From Hydrocarboniphaga sp965279055 (GTDB lineage: Bacteria; Pseudomonadota; Gammaproteobacteria; Nevskiales; Nevskiaceae), in NCBI RefSeq assembly GCF_965279055.1, contig NZ_OZ257125.1:2976001-3040000 (forward strand): a stretch of DNA of 64,000 bases, written 5' to 3'. Position numbers and translations under genes: made by a program. Each line of letters begins with the position of its first letter. Position 1 is the stretch's first letter. Below are positions 62,541-64,000 of this stretch, piece after piece. The notes under the pieces are model-generated. The model did not search any database. It had not been told where the DNA came from and was given only the letters and a program-made list of their open reading frames with translations.

Positions 62541-63446
62541 ATGATAGATAGACGACAATTCCTGATCGCCACCGGCGCCGCCAGCGCGCTGGTGGCGACG
62601 CGGGCCCAGGCCCATAAACATCGGCCGCTCGGCGGCGCAAGCCTGATGCGCGCGATAGCCGACATCGAGAACCAGAGCGGCGGCCGTCTCGGCGTGGCGG
62701 TTCACGACACCGCGACCGGCCATCGCTTCGAATACCGCGCGGACGAGCGCTTCCCCTTGTGCAGCACCTTCAAGTTCCTGCTCGCCGCGGCCGTGCTGCA
62801 GCGGGTCGATCGCGGCCAGGAGAAACTGGAGCGGCCGCTGCCGGTCAAGGCCGGCGACCTGGTCGAGTATTCACCGTTCACGCAGACCCGCGTCGGCAAG
62901 AGCGCGAGCGTCGCCGAACTCTGCGAGGCGGCGATGACCCTGAGCGACAACGCCGCCGCCAACCTGCTGCTGCCGAGCATCGGCGGCCCGGCCGGACTGA
63001 CCGCTTTCGCCAGCACCATCGGCGACCAGGTGACGCGGCTGGATCGAAACGAGCCGGCATTGAACAGCGCCCTTGCCGAGGACCCGCGAGACACCAGCTC
63101 ACCCAACGCGATGATCGCCAACCTGCAGAAGCTGCTGGTCGACGCCGAACTGAAAGCGGCGTCGCGCACGCAACTGCAGGCGTGGATGCTGGCCTGCAGG
63201 ACCGGCGACAAGCGCCTGAAAGCCGGCCTGCCGAGCGACTGGCAGGTCGGCGACAAGACCGGCAGCGGCTCGAACGGCACGACCAACGATCTCGCCATCG
63301 CCTGGCCGCCGAAGCGCGCGCCGCTGCTGATCGCCTGCTATCTGACCGGCTCGAAGCTCGACTCGGGCGGCCGCGACACCATCCATCTGCGAGTGGCCAA
63401 GGTGATCGCCATCCATATCGCGGACAAGGACGTCAGCGACGGCTAG
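62541..63446 (+). CDS. bla: Class A beta-lactamase, Tat-exported
   Basis: The 301-residue product has a Tat-type signal (MIDRRQFLIATGAASALVA, cut near AQA|HK) and all class A active-site motifs: STFK (Ser about 75, Lys about 78), SDN (about 136-138), the omega-loop Glu about 172 in RNEPALNSA, and KTGSGSNG (about 240-247). It should hydrolyse penicillins and perhaps other beta-lactams in the periplasm by acylation of the serine. A Cys precedes the active Ser as in many class A enzymes. There is no neighbouring AmpR-like regulator, so it may be constitutive. No mobile element adjoins it, which suggests a chromosomal enzyme. Confidence 0.95.
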   Translation: MIDRRQFLIATGAASALVATRAQAHKHRPLGGASLMRAIADIENQSGGRLGVAVHDTATGHRFEYRADERFPLCSTFKFLLAAAVLQRVDRGQEKLERPLPVKAGDLVEYSPFTQTRVGKSASVAELCEAAMTLSDNAAANLLLPSIGGPAGLTAFASTIGDQVTRLDRNEPALNSALAEDPRDTSSPNAMIANLQKLLVDAELKAASRTQLQAWMLACRTGDKRLKAGLPSDWQVGDKTGSGSNGTTNDLAIAWPPKRAPLLIACYLTGSKLDSGGRDTIHLRVAKVIAIHIADKDVSDG

Positions 63447-63659
63447 CACCGAACTACCCATAGGGGTGAGGACGCCTGCCTCAGCGCGGCCTAGCCTGCG
63501 GTTGCGGCCAGGAACAAGACCGGGGAGAAAACCCATGGCGTCAGCACGCCTCTGGATGCCGCTGATGTAAACCGGCCCCGATCCGGCAGGGGCGCGGCTT
63601 GCGCGATAATCGGGCCACGAAGCCTAGGAAACGCGCCTAAGCAAAATCGGGAGAAACTC

Positions 63660-64000
63660 ATGTTTGCCAGGATCATCTGCTGCCTCGTCGCCTTGTCGGC
63701 GAGCACTGTCGTGGTTGCCGAGGGCAAGGCGCTGAGCCTGCCCGAACTGCAGCGCTGCTCCAGCCAGGTGCAGCAACTGCGCACCGACTCCTCGAAGCTG
63801 ACGCAGCAGAGCCAGCAGCTCAACGCCGAACGCGATGCGATCAATCAGAGCACCGCAGAACTCACTGCCGAAGACGCGAAAACCGCTCAAACCGACCTGA
63901 AAAGCGGCCTCGCGCTGCATCAGCGGCGCATGGACAACCAGGCACAGGCGGCGGCGCTTAACGCGCGTATCGCGCCACTGCGCCGCGAGATCGATTCACT
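63660..64000 (+). CDS. Exported coiled-coil protein (partial, runs off the window)
   Basis: An ATG at 63660 behind CGGGAGAAACTC opens a signal peptide (MFARIICCLVALSASTVVVA|EG) and then at least 90 residues of Gln/Leu/Glu-rich sequence (QLRTDSSKLTQQSQQLNAE ...) with heptad character, still open at the window end. A periplasmic coiled-coil protein is likely; the family cannot be told from this part. Confidence 0.7.
   Translation, partial: MFARIICCLVALSASTVVVAEGKALSLPELQRCSSQVQQLRTDSSKLTQQSQQLNAERDAINQSTAELTAEDAKTAQTDLKSGLALHQRRMDNQAQAAALNARIAPLRREIDS

Overview
This window is a G+C-rich chromosomal segment (island around 53-55 kb excepted) from a gammaproteobacterium. UvrB, Mfd followed by a CsiV-like gene, an RF2 gene with its programmed frameshift, lysS, a FruBKA/OprB fructose system and many small intergenic palindromes of the type common in Xanthomonadales, Pseudomonas and Nevskia relatives all fit. 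A Xanthomonadales/Nevskiales-like organism is my inference; no rRNA or other decisive marker is present.

Layout. 0-9 kb: end of a phosphoesterase, a diheme c-type protein, then four Tat-exported lipoprotein phosphatases (one PhoX-like, three PhoD-like). 9-12.5 kb: a small hypothetical gene, a DEDD-type exonuclease, and a two-gene copper amine oxidase whose second gene is frameshifted near its end; then tRNA-Val. 12.6-21.3 kb: Na+/H+ antiporter-like protein, uvrB, a class I aminotransferase, fpr, a LysR regulator divergent from a hydrolase/alcohol dehydrogenase pair, and tRNA-Asn. 21.5-24.5 kb: beta-carbonic anhydrase, a lipoprotein, two tiny membrane proteins and an AroE-like dehydrogenase. 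24.5-32.4 kb: LacI-type FruR, fruB-fruK-fruA and an OprB porin, with two good FruR-type operators in the divergent gap. 32.5-36.5 kb: mfd-csiV. 36.6-44.7 kb: a sulfate-uptake region (YezD-like protein, OprP-like porin, two sulfate-binding proteins, TOBE protein, class II amidotransferase, cysT-cysW-cysA). 44.7-50.6 kb: Bcr/CflA exporter, lysS, prfB, OmpA-type protein, tRNA-Pro.

50.6-56.3 kb looks like an accessory island. It holds a hypothetical membrane protein, an IS5-family element of 1196 bp that splits a gene which can be rebuilt exactly by removing the element and one TTAG copy, an A+T-rich gene for a secreted protein, and 1.2 kb without convincing genes. Within that stretch are two tandem, homologous, promoter-plus-terminator units with CCCCCA loops and compensatory stem changes. 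They are the best candidates here for undescribed small RNAs. Several minus-strand terminator-like elements with shared accessory hairpins are scattered from 53.5 to 59 kb.

56.3-64 kb: small hypothetical genes, two DUF4345-like membrane proteins, a GAF histidine kinase, a single-domain response regulator, a hemerythrin-like protein, a lipoprotein, a Tat-exported class A beta-lactamase and the start of a coiled-coil exported protein.

At least five families of intergenic palindromic repeats occur. One of them (CCCGGGTGAAACCCGGG type) supplies start or stop codons to neighbouring genes.
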